The position numbers and the translations under genes are program-made. From Haloplanus ruber (GTDB lineage Archaea > Halobacteriota > Halobacteria > Halobacteriales > Haloferacaceae), in the NCBI RefSeq assembly GCF_024494725.1, contig NZ_JANHDK010000001.1, positions 744,001 to 808,000 on the forward strand: a DNA stretch of 64,000 nt. Reading direction: 5' to 3'. The notes under the pieces are model-generated. The model was not told where the DNA came from and ran no database searches. It saw only the letters and a program-made list of their open reading frames with translations. Below, one piece after another: positions 35,405 to 44,623 of the stretch (position 1 is the first letter of the stretch; every line of letters begins with the position of its first letter).

Positions 35405-36369
35405 CGACCCACCGCCACGGTGACCGCATCGTCGTGTCGCCGCTTCTCGATGAGGAGTTCGTGCTCGCGGCCGGCGGCGATGGCGCTCGCCTCCGCGATG
35501 CCCGGCCAGCCGATCAGCTCCTTTGACTTCGAGGGTGTCGGCCCCTCGAAGGCCTCTAAGGTCTCCTTATCGAGGTATGCCACTCCGACGTCGAACTCCC
35601 GTGCGGCCTCGATGAGGCCGGGTTCGTCCTCCTTACGGGTGGCCGTCGCGACGAACTCCACGTCGTCGGGTGTGAGACCCGCCTCTTCGAGGGCCGTTCG
35701 CCAGGCCGCGAGGAACTGGTCGGCGTCGGCGCCGGAGACGCTCCCGGTCCCGAGGACGACGCCGTCGTCCGTGTTCCGCTTGAGGACGGTCACGTCGTCG
35801 CCGACGAGAACCGCCCGCGGCCCGTCGAGGCGGGCGACCGGCCCCAGGTCGTCGTCGAGGACCGCGAGGTTCGTCGCCACCGTCGAGTCGCCGTTGACGA
35901 CGTGCGTATCGAGCGCCTTCGCCCGACTCTCGACGCCTTGCTTGCCCGCCGCCTCCGACGCCGTCGTCATCGCGGGGACAGCACCGAGGCCGGCGAGGTC
36001 GCCTGCCACCTGATTCGCGCCGTGGTGGCCGCCGGTCAGTGGGATGGCCCACGTCAACTCCTCGTCGACGACGACCACCGCGGGGTCGTCCCACTTGTCG
36101 TCGAGGAGGGGCGCGGTCTTTCGCATGGCGATGCCGCTCGCCATCAGGCCGACGAAGCAGTCGTACTCGCCCCAGTGCTCCGCGAAGACGTCGCCGTGAT
36201 ATTCGAGGACGTCGATGCGTTCGTACTCGTCCGCGAGGCCGGCCTCGATCTCGGCGGCGGTGTCGAGTTTGCGCTCGAAGCCGATGATCGCGATTTCCTC
36301 GGCGACCTCCCCGTCGCTGTCGGGGGTGCTACAGCCGTCGTCCGTCGTGTCGGTAGTGCTCTCAGTCAT
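35401..36369 (-). CDS. cbiG: Cobalt-precorrin-5A hydrolase
   Basis: 322 residues from ATG 36369; a longer basic, Arg-rich upstream extension is rejected. CbiG opens the delta-lactone and releases acetaldehyde in the anaerobic pathway. The middle domain has DCFVGLMASGIAMRKTAPLL and the diagnostic PLTGGHHGANQVAGDLA; the C-terminal domain has VLGTGSVSGADADQFLAAW, VEFVATATRKEDEPGL and GVAYLDKETL. Presence of CbiG argues for cobalt-containing (early insertion) intermediates. It overlaps cbiF by 8 bases and the next gene by 4. Confidence 0.93.
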   Translation of the reverse strand: MTESTTDTTDDGCSTPDSDGEVAEEIAIIGFERKLDTAAEIEAGLADEYERIDVLEYHGDVFAEHWGEYDCFVGLMASGIAMRKTAPLLDDKWDDPAVVVVDEELTWAIPLTGGHHGANQVAGDLAGLGAVPAMTTASEAAGKQGVESRAKALDTHVVNGDSTVATNLAVLDDDLGPVARLDGPRAVLVGDDVTVLKRNTDDGVVLGTGSVSGADADQFLAAWRTALEEAGLTPDDVEFVATATRKEDEPGLIEAAREFDVGVAYLDKETLEAFEGPTPSKSKELIGWPGIAEASAIAAGREHELLIEKRRHDDAVTVAVGR

Positions 36370-37198
36370 GGTTGGTCTCGGTCGTGGTGTCGCTCTCGGG
36401 GTCGCTTTCCTCGTCCTCGCCCTCACCGTTCGCCCAGTCGCCGTAGAGGTAGGACCGCTCGTACCCGGCGCCGGTGGCCGCCTCGCCGATGATCACCAGC
36501 GCCGAGGCGCGGTAGCCGGCCGTCTCGACCTTCTCGCCGATGGTGGCGATGGTGCCCTGGATCACGTCCTCGTCGGGCCAGGAGGCGTGATAGACGACCG
36601 CGACGGGCGTGTCGGGGTCGTGGCCGTCCGCCAGCAGGCGGTCCATCGTCTCGCTCACGGCGTGGGTCCCCAGGTAAATGCAGGTCGTCACGTCGCCGAA
36701 GCCGACGAAGTCGCTGATGTGGTCCTCCTCGGCCGAGAGGGTCTTGCCCTGGGGCCGGGTGAAGGCAACGTGGTTGGCCACCTCGTTGAGCGTCAGTTGC
36801 GTGCCGAGGGTGGCGCTGGCGGCGAACGCCGACGTGACGCCGGGCACGAAATAGGTCGGAACGCCCTCACCTTCGAGGGCGTCCATCTGCTCTAAGGCGG
36901 CGCCGTAGACGGCAGGGTCGCCGCTGTGGAGGCGCGCGACCGTCCGCCCGGCCTCGTAGGCGTCGGTCATCAACGGCACCAGTTCTTCGAGGTCCTTGCC
37001 GACGCTGTTGACCTGCTCTGCGTCGGCACAGTACGCCTCCAGCAGTTCGCTGTTGACCAGCGAGCCGGCGTGGACGACGAGGTCCGCGTCCTCGACGAGG
37101 CGCTTCCCAGTGACGGTGAGCAGTCCCGGATCGCCGGGACCGGCGCCGATGAAGGGAATCCCCTCCCGCAGGTCGCCGGCGGTGTGATCGCCACTCAC
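36362..37198 (-). CDS. cbiF: Cobalt-precorrin-4 C11-methyltransferase
   Basis: 278 residues. IPFIGAGPGDPGLLTVTGKRL, VVHAGSLVNSELL, VARLHSGDPAVYGAALEQM, VPGVTSAFAASATLGTQLT and FTRPQGKTLSAEE are the characteristic CbiF/CobM blocks. The last about 25 residues are an acidic haloarchaeal tail (GEGEDEESDPESDTTTETN). It overlaps cbiL by 4 bases upstream and cbiG by 8 downstream, so translation is coupled. Confidence 0.95.
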   Translation of the reverse strand: MSGDHTAGDLREGIPFIGAGPGDPGLLTVTGKRLVEDADLVVHAGSLVNSELLEAYCADAEQVNSVGKDLEELVPLMTDAYEAGRTVARLHSGDPAVYGAALEQMDALEGEGVPTYFVPGVTSAFAASATLGTQLTLNEVANHVAFTRPQGKTLSAEEDHISDFVGFGDVTTCIYLGTHAVSETMDRLLADGHDPDTPVAVVYHASWPDEDVIQGTIATIGEKVETAGYRASALVIIGEAATGAGYERSYLYGDWANGEGEDEESDPESDTTTETNHD

Positions 37199-37902
37199 GC
37201 CGACCCCTCCCGCTCGCCGTCCTCGAACGCGGCGGTCGCTAGGTCGCGGTCCAGTCCCTCCCGCTCGGCGTAAGCGAGCGTGTAGTAGTCACGCTCGACC
37301 ACCTCGGTGGGGTCGCGCGTGACCGTCGTCTCCCCCTGTTCCATGAACAGGCGGCGGCCGTACCGGACGTCGTAGCCGGCGTCGACGAGTTGCTCGTGGG
37401 TGGTCACCGCGTCGGTCACCTTGAACAGGATCATCCGGTCGGGACCGATTGGCGCCGCGCCGTCGGCGGCCTCGCGGAGCGAGAGGCCGGTGCCAGCCTC
37501 GATTTCGACGCCCAGCGCCGTCGCGAACGCGGTGACGGCGCTCACCCCCGGAACCACCTTCACGCCCACGTCGGGGTGGAAGGCCGACAGCGTCCGCCGG
37601 AGGTGCCCGAACGTCGAGTAGACGTTCGGGTCGCCAAGGGTGACGAAGGCAACGTCGTCGTCGGCCGCCGTCTCCGCGACGGCGTCCGCGGCCGTCCGCC
37701 ACGCTCGCCGGAGTTCATCAGGGTCACGGGTCATCGGGAAGTCCAGGTCACCGAGTTTCGACGCCGGGACGTACTCGCGGGCGACGGTCCGCGAGAGGCG
37801 GCCGGGCGAGTAGACCGTCGAGACGGAGTCGAGGACGCGCTTGCCGCGGACGGTGATCAGGTCGGCCTGGCCCGGGCCGAGACCGACGCCGTAGACGGTC
37901 AC
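37195..37902 (-). CDS. cbiL: Precorrin-2 C20-methyltransferase
   Basis: 235 residues: YGVGLGPGQADLITVRGKRVL, VYSPGRLSRTVAREYV, VTLGDPNVYSTFGHL and VVPGVSAVTAFATALG, with MILFKVTDAV as a late strand, all matching CbiL/CobI. It methylates C20 of (cobalt-)precorrin-2, the committed corrin step. The 4-base overlaps with cbiT and cbiF indicate a tightly coupled operon. Confidence 0.94.
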   Translation of the reverse strand: MTVYGVGLGPGQADLITVRGKRVLDSVSTVYSPGRLSRTVAREYVPASKLGDLDFPMTRDPDELRRAWRTAADAVAETAADDDVAFVTLGDPNVYSTFGHLRRTLSAFHPDVGVKVVPGVSAVTAFATALGVEIEAGTGLSLREAADGAAPIGPDRMILFKVTDAVTTHEQLVDAGYDVRYGRRLFMEQGETTVTRDPTEVVERDYYTLAYAEREGLDRDLATAAFEDGEREGSA

Positions 37903-38456
37903 GCGAGACCGCCCCCGTCGCGGCGCCCGACGACGACGTAGACGGGGTTGTCCGCCTGAAAACTCGTCGCGCCGGCGAGTTCGTAGCCGTGATTCACCTG
38001 AATCTGGAGGACCTCCGAGAGGAGGTCACGGTCGCGGAAGGCGTCGACGGCACGGCCCGCCACCTCGACGCGGGAGACGTTCATCACCACCCGGTCGACG
38101 TCCGTCGCCACGGCGTGATCGAGGACGGCTTCGAAGTTCCGACTCCCGCCCAAGAACATGGCGTCCGCGTCGTCGGGAAGGCCCGCCGGCGCCTCCGCCT
38201 CGCGAAGCGATACCTCGGCGTCGTACTCGTTTGCGGCGAGATTCTTCCGCGTCACCGCCAGTCGGTCGGGCTTGCGCTCGATTGCGGTCACCCGACCGGC
38301 ACGGCGGGCCGCCTCCACCGTGACCGCGCCGGTACAGGAGCCAACGTCGACGAAGTGATCCGCGGGTTGCAGGTCCAACTTCCGGAGCGTTACCCCGCGA
38401 ATCTCCGCTTTCGTCGGCCCGGCCTTCGCGTCGTGTGGAAGCGCTACCTGAGGCAT
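37899..38456 (-). CDS. cbiT: Cobalt-precorrin-6B C15-methyltransferase (decarboxylating)
   Basis: 185 residues from ATG 38456 (MPQVALPHDAKAGPTK), the conserved CbiT start; an ATG 4 codons upstream is possible. It is a class I SAM methyltransferase with HFVDVGSCTGAVTVEAAR, VTAIERKP and DADAMFLGGSRNFEAVL. It methylates C15 and decarboxylates the C12 acetate. CbiE, its C5 partner, is encoded separately in the cobN operon. It is first gene of the 11-gene overlapping run and has a clear TATA box just upstream. Confidence 0.94.
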   Translation of the reverse strand: MPQVALPHDAKAGPTKAEIRGVTLRKLDLQPADHFVDVGSCTGAVTVEAARRAGRVTAIERKPDRLAVTRKNLAANEYDAEVSLREAEAPAGLPDDADAMFLGGSRNFEAVLDHAVATDVDRVVMNVSRVEVAGRAVDAFRDRDLLSEVLQIQVNHGYELAGATSFQADNPVYVVVGRRDGGGLA

Positions 38457-38500
38457 CACCACCACCATTTCGCGCCCACATGAAAACAATTTTGCTTGTC

Positions 38501-38510
38501 CTATAAAAAT
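38501..38510 (-). promoter_or_regulatory. TATA box of the cbiT operon (also T-tract after cobA)
   Basis: On the minus strand ATTTTTATAG is centred about 50 bases before ATG 38456 and allows a short leader. The same T-run lies 25-34 bases beyond the cobA stop and could end cobA transcripts, so cobA and cbiT may be separate or partly coupled units. Confidence 0.5.
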
Positions 38511-38534
38511 CGAACTTTCACTTCTGTCGGCGGG

Positions 38535-39425
<891 letters not shown>

Positions 39426-39430
39426 CGGTA

Positions 39431-39457
39431 GATAAGCGCTGATTGCAGTAACTTCAA
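39431..39457. promoter_or_regulatory. Putative cobalamin-regulon operator, copy B (cobA/cbiM)
   Basis: GATAAGCG then CTGA then TTGCAGTAACTTCAA. Positions 39441-39459 form the palindrome GATTGcAGT-A-ACTtCAATC with 8 of 9 pairs matching. Its core begins 18 bases before the cobA ATG, exactly as copy A does before cobN. A weaker relative, GTTATCGCAAGCGGTATTG, lies at 39506-39524 nearer cbiM. Confidence 0.5.
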
Positions 39458-39569
39458 TCTACTTGTGTTTCTGTCGGATGCGGCCGGTTTCCAAAGTTCG
39501 GTTTCGTTATCGCAAGCGGTATTGTTTTTGCGTGGGAGGTAATCGGCACCGACGGGAAGTGATCTCGAC

Positions 39570-40232
39570 GTGCATATCATGGAAGGTTTTCTGCCACCGG
39601 TTTGGGCGGTCGTCTGGACAGTCCTGGCGTTTCCCTTCGTCGCGTACGGCGCGCGGCGGACGCTGTCGGCCGTCCGAACTGACGCCCGCACGAAGGCACT
39701 CGTCGCGGTGGCCGCGGCGTTCGTGTTCGTGCTCTCGGCGCTCAAACTCCCCTCGGTGGCGGGGAGTTCGTCACACCCGACCGGAACGGGACTCATGGTC
39801 GTGCTCTTTGGCCCTGCGGTCACCGCCTTCGTCTCCGTCATCGTCCTCCTCTACCAAGCGGTCCTCCTCGCCCACGGCGGGTTGACGACTCTCGGCGCCA
39901 ACGTCTTCTCGATGGGAATCGTCGGCCCGTTCGTCGGGTGGGTGGCGTACCGGGCCGTCCGACCGCGGCTGTCGCTCGAACGCGCCACCTTCGTCGCCGC
40001 GGCGGTCACCGACTGGACGACGTATCTGGTCACCTCCGTCCAACTCGGGATGGCCTTCCCTGCGGGAGGGGACCCGGCTGGCGTCCTCGCCGCGGCGCTC
40101 GATTTCGCCGCGGTGTTCACCGTCACACAACTCCCCATCGGCGTCCTCGAAGGCCTCCTCGCGGCGGCGATGGTTGGGTATCTCTGCCGTCTCGACACCC
40201 TCGACGGGACCCGGCTGGGGGTGGCCTCGTGA
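39570..40232 (+). CDS. cbiM: Cobalt ECF transporter substrate-binding membrane protein
   Basis: 220 residues from GTG 39570, needed to give MHIMEGFLPP: His2 and the free N-terminus are metal ligands in CbiM. About six to seven membrane segments follow, with ALKLPSVAGSSSHPTGTGL as the conserved ligand loop, LLAHGGLTTLGANVFSMG and the late TVTQLPIGVLEGLLA. It takes up cobalt with CbiN and the CbiQO energising module. The stop overlaps the cbiN start (GTGA). Confidence 0.96.
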   Translation: MHIMEGFLPPVWAVVWTVLAFPFVAYGARRTLSAVRTDARTKALVAVAAAFVFVLSALKLPSVAGSSSHPTGTGLMVVLFGPAVTAFVSVIVLLYQAVLLAHGGLTTLGANVFSMGIVGPFVGWVAYRAVRPRLSLERATFVAAAVTDWTTYLVTSVQLGMAFPAGGDPAGVLAAALDFAAVFTVTQLPIGVLEGLLAAAMVGYLCRLDTLDGTRLGVAS

Positions 40233-40501
40233 GACGACACCTGTTGCTCGGCGTCATCGTCGCCCTCGCCGTCTTCCTCCTCGCGACGGCAGGGGGCAAC
40301 CTGGCCGGCACCGACGGGCAGGCGGTCGCCGAGATCGAGGATCGGACACCGGCGTACGACCGCTGGGCAGCCCCCGTCTGGGCGCCGGCCCCCACGGGCG
40401 AGGCGCTCCTCTTTGCGCTTCAGGGGGGCGTCGGGGCGGTCCTCTTAGGACATTACCTCGACCGGTTGCGGACGGGTGACGGGGATGCACCGGACGCTTG
40501 A
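40229..40501 (+). CDS. cbiN: Cobalt transporter small subunit CbiN
   Basis: 90 residues from GTG 40229, overlapping the cbiM stop. It has two transmembrane segments (LLLGVIVALAVFLLATAGG and ALLFALQGGVGAVLLGHYL) with an extracytoplasmic loop containing GTDGQAVAEIE, the CbiN topology. CbiN is required for cobalt loading of CbiM. It is short and overlaps the cbiQ start by 17 bases. Confidence 0.93.
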   Translation: MRRHLLLGVIVALAVFLLATAGGNLAGTDGQAVAEIEDRTPAYDRWAAPVWAPAPTGEALLFALQGGVGAVLLGHYLDRLRTGDGDAPDA

Positions 40502-41210
40502 GGACGTCCAGGTGACCTCCACGCCCGTCGTCGAGGGCCCGTTGCGGGTGTATTTCGTCCTCGTCGCGCTCTTGCTCACCGCGACGACGGCGCGACCGGC
40601 CGTCTACGCCGTCGCCACCCTCGCGTTCGCCTGTCTGTCGATTCACGCCGCCGGGTGGTCGTACGTCACGCTGCTGCGATACCCCGTCGCCTTCTTGCTC
40701 CCGAGCGTGGTGGTCGTCGCCGTCGTCACTCCCGGGACGCCGGTCCTCACCCTCCCGGTCGTGACCATCACCGACCGCGGCCTCGCCGTCGCCGCGACGA
40801 CCGGCTTTCGGGCGGTCGCATCGCTCTCCGTGCTGTCGTTTCTGGCGCTGACGACGACGGTCCCCGAACTGGTCGCCGCCCTCGACGACCTCCGGCTTCC
40901 CTCGGGGGTGATCGAACTCCTGTTGCTCGTCTACCGTGGCATCCAGGTCCTCGTCGAGCGGTCGGCCCGCCTCCACACCGCTGCCCGCCTCCGCGGCGGG
41001 TTCGACTCCCGGCGCACCCTGTTTCGCACGACGAAACGCGTCGGCGCGTCGCTGCTGGTTGGGTCGATAGACCGAGCGGAGGCGTTCGAGCGCGCCATGG
41101 CGTCGCGCAACTACGCCGGTCGGATGCCCGTCCCCGAGTACGAAAACGGGGGGTACGCCGTCGTCGGTGTCGTGCTCGTCGCTCTGGTCGCCGCGAGGTG
41201 GGTCGTGTGA
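40485..41210 (+). CDS. cbiQ: Cobalt ECF transporter transmembrane coupling protein
   Basis: 241 residues from ATG 40485 (MHRTLEDVQ); a GTG three codons earlier is possible. Several membrane helices are present, and both EcfT coupling motifs seem to be there: ARLRGGFDSRR (A-R-G type) and AMASRNYAGR near the C-terminus. It links CbiM to the ATPase. It overlaps both cbiN and cbiO. Confidence 0.93.
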   Translation: MHRTLEDVQVTSTPVVEGPLRVYFVLVALLLTATTARPAVYAVATLAFACLSIHAAGWSYVTLLRYPVAFLLPSVVVVAVVTPGTPVLTLPVVTITDRGLAVAATTGFRAVASLSVLSFLALTTTVPELVAALDDLRLPSGVIELLLLVYRGIQVLVERSARLHTAARLRGGFDSRRTLFRTTKRVGASLLVGSIDRAEAFERAMASRNYAGRMPVPEYENGGYAVVGVVLVALVAARWVV

Positions 41211-41920
41211 TCGAGACGGTCGACCTTCACTTCGGCTACGGCGACCGCTCCGTTCTCCGAGGGGTGGCGTTCACCGCCCCGACAGCGGCGGTGACGGTGC
41301 TTCTCGGGCGCAACGGTGTCGGCAAGTCGAGTCTGCTCAAGCAGTTCAACGGCCTGCTGGAACCCGACCAGGGGCACGTCGTCGTCGGCGGCGAGCGCGT
41401 CGCGTACGACAGCGAGGCGCTTCGTGCCCTCCGCCGTCGGGTCGGGTTCGTCTTCCAGCGCCCCGACGACCAACTCGTTGCCCCGACGGTCGGGGAGGAC
41501 GTCGCGTTCGGCCCGGCCAACCGCGACGGCGGCGGGGACACGGCGGCCCGCGTCGCGCGGGCACTCTCCCGTGTCGGCCTCGACGGCTACGAGGACCGAC
41601 TCTGTAGCCGGTTGAGCAACGGCGAGCGAAAGCGGGTCGCTCTCGCGGGCGTGTTGGCGATGGACCCCGACTACGTCGTCCTCGACGAACCGACCGCGGG
41701 GCTGGACGGCGAGGGCACGCGCGCCCTCGTCGACTTGATCCGTGGCCTGACCGAGGAGGGGATCACGTTCGTGATCGCGACCCACTATCCGGGCTTCGCC
41801 GCGGCCGTCGGCGACCGCTTCAGGGTGCTCGACGCGGGGCGAGTCGCGTACCGCGGCCAGTCACTCGACGGCGCCGACGCCGAGCGCTTCGGCTTGCGAC
41901 ACTTCGGCGACGTGGGGTGA
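41207..41920 (+). CDS. cbiO: Cobalt ECF transporter ATPase
   Basis: 237 residues from GTG 41207, overlapping the cbiQ stop as GTGA. ABC ATPase with Walker A GRNGVGKSS, Q-loop FQRPDDQLV, signature LSNGERKRVALAGVLA, Walker B YVVLDEPT and H-loop ATH. It hydrolyses ATP to drive cobalt import with CbiMNQ. Last gene of the cbiMNQO operon. Confidence 0.96.
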   Translation: MIETVDLHFGYGDRSVLRGVAFTAPTAAVTVLLGRNGVGKSSLLKQFNGLLEPDQGHVVVGGERVAYDSEALRALRRRVGFVFQRPDDQLVAPTVGEDVAFGPANRDGGGDTAARVARALSRVGLDGYEDRLCSRLSNGERKRVALAGVLAMDPDYVVLDEPTAGLDGEGTRALVDLIRGLTEEGITFVIATHYPGFAAAVGDRFRVLDAGRVAYRGQSLDGADAERFGLRHFGDVG

Positions 41921-42206
41921 GCGGCGAGCCTCGACGACAGTATAAGTAACTACCCGAGTCCACGTTACTGGGAATCGGATCGGTTATTTAACCCTCCAAC
42001 GTTACACGTCTCGATGAGAGGCGGCCGGTGTCGGCGGGCCCCGAGTTGGATGACTGCCAGCGACATGCCATGCCGATCAGGAACTCTGTCCCGCCCACGA
42101 AAGCGTCGTCGTCGCCTCTCGGTCACTCACCGACTGTTTCTCGCCCCGTACTCACGGGTCACGCCATCGAAAGTGCATTTACGAGGTGGGCGTCTACACA
42201 CGGCAC
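41921..42206. other. Intergenic region with a strong TATA element; possible ncRNA
   Basis: 286 bases between cbiO and nop5. An inverted repeat AGTAAC (41945-41950) / GTTACT (41964-41969) follows cbiO. A clear TATA-like GGTTATTTAACC at 41979-41990 lies about 27 bases before ATG 42014, but frames opening there look non-coding. The nop5 promoter is probably TGCATTTACG near 42173-42182. Confidence 0.4.
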
Positions 42207-43052
42207 ATGACCGACGAACCTACCGCGTCCGCCTGGTTTCAGGACGTGACCCCTGGCGACGCCGACGCGGCCCGCGACGCCATCGACGACGGCGGGACGA
42301 CGGACCCGGCAGATTGGCCCGCCCGCGCCGTCGCGTCCGGCTTCGCGGCCGACGAAGCGACGTATTACGACCGGTTACACGAGGCCACGGTGACCGCGAC
42401 CCGGGCGGCGGTCAGGGAGCGCGAACGGGCCGACGACCAGCAGTTGATCCACTGCATCCGGGCCATGGACGACGCCGAGCGGACGGCCAACGAACTCGCG
42501 GAGCGGGTCGCCGAGTGGGCGGGCGCGCTGTTCGACGACGCCGACACGGGCGTCGCCGGCGCGCGGTCGGTGGCCGAACGTGACGCCGAGACGGCGGCGG
42601 AGCGCCGGGCCGTCTCGCTCGCCGAGCGAGTGGTCGACCTGGCCGACGAGGCCGACGACCTGCGCGCGTACATCGAGCGGGCGGCGCCCGCGGTGGCGCC
42701 AAATCTGTGCCGGATGGCCGGGCCGGTGCTCGCGGCGCGGCTGATCGCCCTCGCCGGCGGCCTCGATACCCTCGCGAAGAAGCCCTCGGGGACGGTACAG
42801 GTACTCGGCGCCGAGGACGCGCTGTTCGCTCACCTCTCGGGGCGGGCGCCGTCGCCGAAACACGGCGTCATCTACACCCACGACTACGTCCGAAACACCC
42901 GCCCCGCGGACCGTGGGTCGGCCGCCCGGGCGCTCGCCGGCAAACTCACCATCGCGGCACGGATCGACCACTACGCCGGCGACATCCGGCCGTCGGTCCA
43001 CGAGGAACTCGACGAACGGATCGCCACCATCCGCGCGAGGGCCGACCAATGA
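42207..43052 (+). CDS. nop5: Nop5/Nop56-58 C/D-box sRNP core protein
   Basis: 281 residues from ATG 42207. It joins L7Ae and fibrillarin on C/D-box sRNAs to guide 2'-O-methylation. The N-terminal part is a divergent acidic domain, then a coiled region (AERTANELAERVAEW), then the NOP domain PNLCRMAGPVLAARLIALAGGLDTLAKKPSG with VQVLGAEDALFAHL and PKHGVIYTHDYVR, the RNA-L7Ae contact surface. It lacks the lysine-rich tail of some homologues. The stop overlaps flpA as ATGA. Confidence 0.94.
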   Translation: MTDEPTASAWFQDVTPGDADAARDAIDDGGTTDPADWPARAVASGFAADEATYYDRLHEATVTATRAAVRERERADDQQLIHCIRAMDDAERTANELAERVAEWAGALFDDADTGVAGARSVAERDAETAAERRAVSLAERVVDLADEADDLRAYIERAAPAVAPNLCRMAGPVLAARLIALAGGLDTLAKKPSGTVQVLGAEDALFAHLSGRAPSPKHGVIYTHDYVRNTRPADRGSAARALAGKLTIAARIDHYAGDIRPSVHEELDERIATIRARADQ

Positions 43053-43684
43053 CTCTCCCCGAGGGAGTCTCGCGACGCCGCGTCGACGACCGAGAACGAC
43101 TCGCTACTCGCGGGGAGCCGGTGTACGGCGAACCGACGGACGGGCCGTGGCGCCTGTGGGACGCCGGGCGGTCGAAGCTCGGCGCGATGCTAGAACTCGG
43201 CCTCGATACCGGCCTCACGGGGGGAGAGGGCGTCCTCTATCTCGGCGCCGCGAGCGGGACGACGGTCAGCCACGTCGCCGACTTCGCGGGGCCAACCTAC
43301 GCCGTCGAGTTCGCGCCCCGGCCGGCCCGCGACCTGGTCGACGTCGCGGCGTCCCGCCCCAACCTGTTCCCCCTCCTGAAGGACGCGCGCCGTCCCGAGA
43401 CGTACGCCCACGTCGTCGAATCGAACCTCGACGTGTTGATACAGGACGTAGCGACTCGCGGTCAGGCCCGCGTTGCGGCCCGTAACCGGCGATTTCTCGC
43501 CCCCGATGGTCGCCTCCTCGCAGCCATCAAGGCCAGAAGCGAAGACGTGACCCGCGAACCCGCGGCCGTCTTCGAGGACGTCCTCGCGACCCTGCGCGAC
43601 CGTTACGAGATACTGGCGACGGCGCGACTCGACCGCTACCACGACGACCACCTCGCCGTCGTCGCGCGTCCGCTGGCGGAGTGA
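43049..43684 (+). CDS. flpA: Fibrillarin-like rRNA/tRNA 2'-O-methyltransferase
   Basis: 211 residues from ATG 43049. The catalytic subunit of the C/D-box sRNP. The short N-terminal domain ends in LWDAGRSKLGAML, then comes the SAM fold: VLYLGAASGTTVSHVADF, YAVEFAPRPARDLVDVA, LFPLLKDARRPETY and VLIQDVATRGQA. Catalytic K-D-K-H-type residues of fibrillarins appear present. Coupled to nop5, its binding partner. Confidence 0.95.
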   Translation: MTLPEGVSRRRVDDRERLATRGEPVYGEPTDGPWRLWDAGRSKLGAMLELGLDTGLTGGEGVLYLGAASGTTVSHVADFAGPTYAVEFAPRPARDLVDVAASRPNLFPLLKDARRPETYAHVVESNLDVLIQDVATRGQARVAARNRRFLAPDGRLLAAIKARSEDVTREPAAVFEDVLATLRDRYEILATARLDRYHDDHLAVVARPLAE

Positions 43685-43756
43685 GGGTCGACGCCTAGTA
43701 TCAGCCGGTGATACAACCCGGAAAACTTCTTGGTGCGAGCGCCCCGAGGCTCGCCT

Positions 43757-44431
43757 ATGGCGTTCACCGACGACCTGCAACCGACGGCGACGGCCCTGTG
43801 GGACGAGATTGTGGCCCATCCGATGGTGGCTCGGCTGGGCGACGGCACCCTCGACGTGGAGCCGTTCGAGTACTGGGTGCGACAGGACTACGTCTATCTG
43901 ATCGACTACGCCCGCGTGTTCGCCCACGGCGCCGCGAGCGCGCCGTCGCTCGAACAGATGGGTACCTTCGCGGAACTCCTCCACGAGACGGTCGACACCG
44001 AGATGGACCTCCACCGCGCGTACGCCGCGGAGTTCGGGATCAGTGAAGCCGATCTGGAGGCGACCGACCCCTCGCCGACGACCCGTGCCTACACTGACTT
44101 CCTCGTGCGGACAGCCGCCACGGGCACCTTCGGCGAACTGGTCGCCGCGCTACTCCCCTGCATGTGGGGGTTCAACGAGACGGCGCGCCGACTCGAAGCC
44201 GACGGCATGCCGGACGACGAGCGGTACGCGGAGTGGATTCGGACCTACGCTGGCGAGGAGTTCTCGGAACTGACCGCGTGGTGTAAGGAGTTGATGGACG
44301 AGGTGGCGGCGGAGGCCCCCGCGACGGCACGCGAGCGGTACCGCGACCGCTTTGTCACCTCGGCGCGCTACGAGTATCGGTTCTGGGACGCCGCCTGGCG
44401 CGGGGAGACGTGGACGGTCGACCCGGCGTAG
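43757..44431 (+). CDS. tenA: TenA-family thiaminase II/aminopyrimidine aminohydrolase
   Basis: 224 residues from ATG 43757. All-helical TenA fold: FEYWVRQDYVYLIDYARVFA, LLHETVDTEMDLHRAYA, LLPCMWGFNETARRL with the catalytic Cys135, and a late acidic residue (AGEEFSELTAWCKELMDEV). The family salvages pyrimidine from degraded thiamin. No other thiamin gene is adjacent. It is 72 bases downstream of flpA and convergent with the PadR gene. Confidence 0.92.
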   Translation: MAFTDDLQPTATALWDEIVAHPMVARLGDGTLDVEPFEYWVRQDYVYLIDYARVFAHGAASAPSLEQMGTFAELLHETVDTEMDLHRAYAAEFGISEADLEATDPSPTTRAYTDFLVRTAATGTFGELVAALLPCMWGFNETARRLEADGMPDDERYAEWIRTYAGEEFSELTAWCKELMDEVAAEAPATARERYRDRFVTSARYEYRFWDAAWRGETWTVDPA

Positions 44432-44623
44432 CCGACGACGGCCGCTCGACCGGATCCAGCGAGCGTCGACCCTGGCGGCCGACACCGGGACGACCGGCCA
44501 TCCGAACGTTGACGATCACCGCCACACCGACGGAGTCAGACGGCGAGACCCCATCGAGCGGTGCCGAGCAGCGGTGATGCACACGTCCGCGAGGTTGAAC
44601 CGTCCGGAGCCACTAGATCATGT

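Noticed and set aside
39426-39569. Cobalamin riboswitch before cbiM
   Set aside because: The leader is too short and shows no B12-box-like conserved core or multi-stem layout; a palindromic operator is a better explanation.
42014-42206. C/D-box sRNA beside nop5-flpA
   Set aside because: A box C-like GATGA is present near 42013-42017, but I find no well-placed box D (CTGA) or C'/D' pair, so no specific RNA class is claimed.
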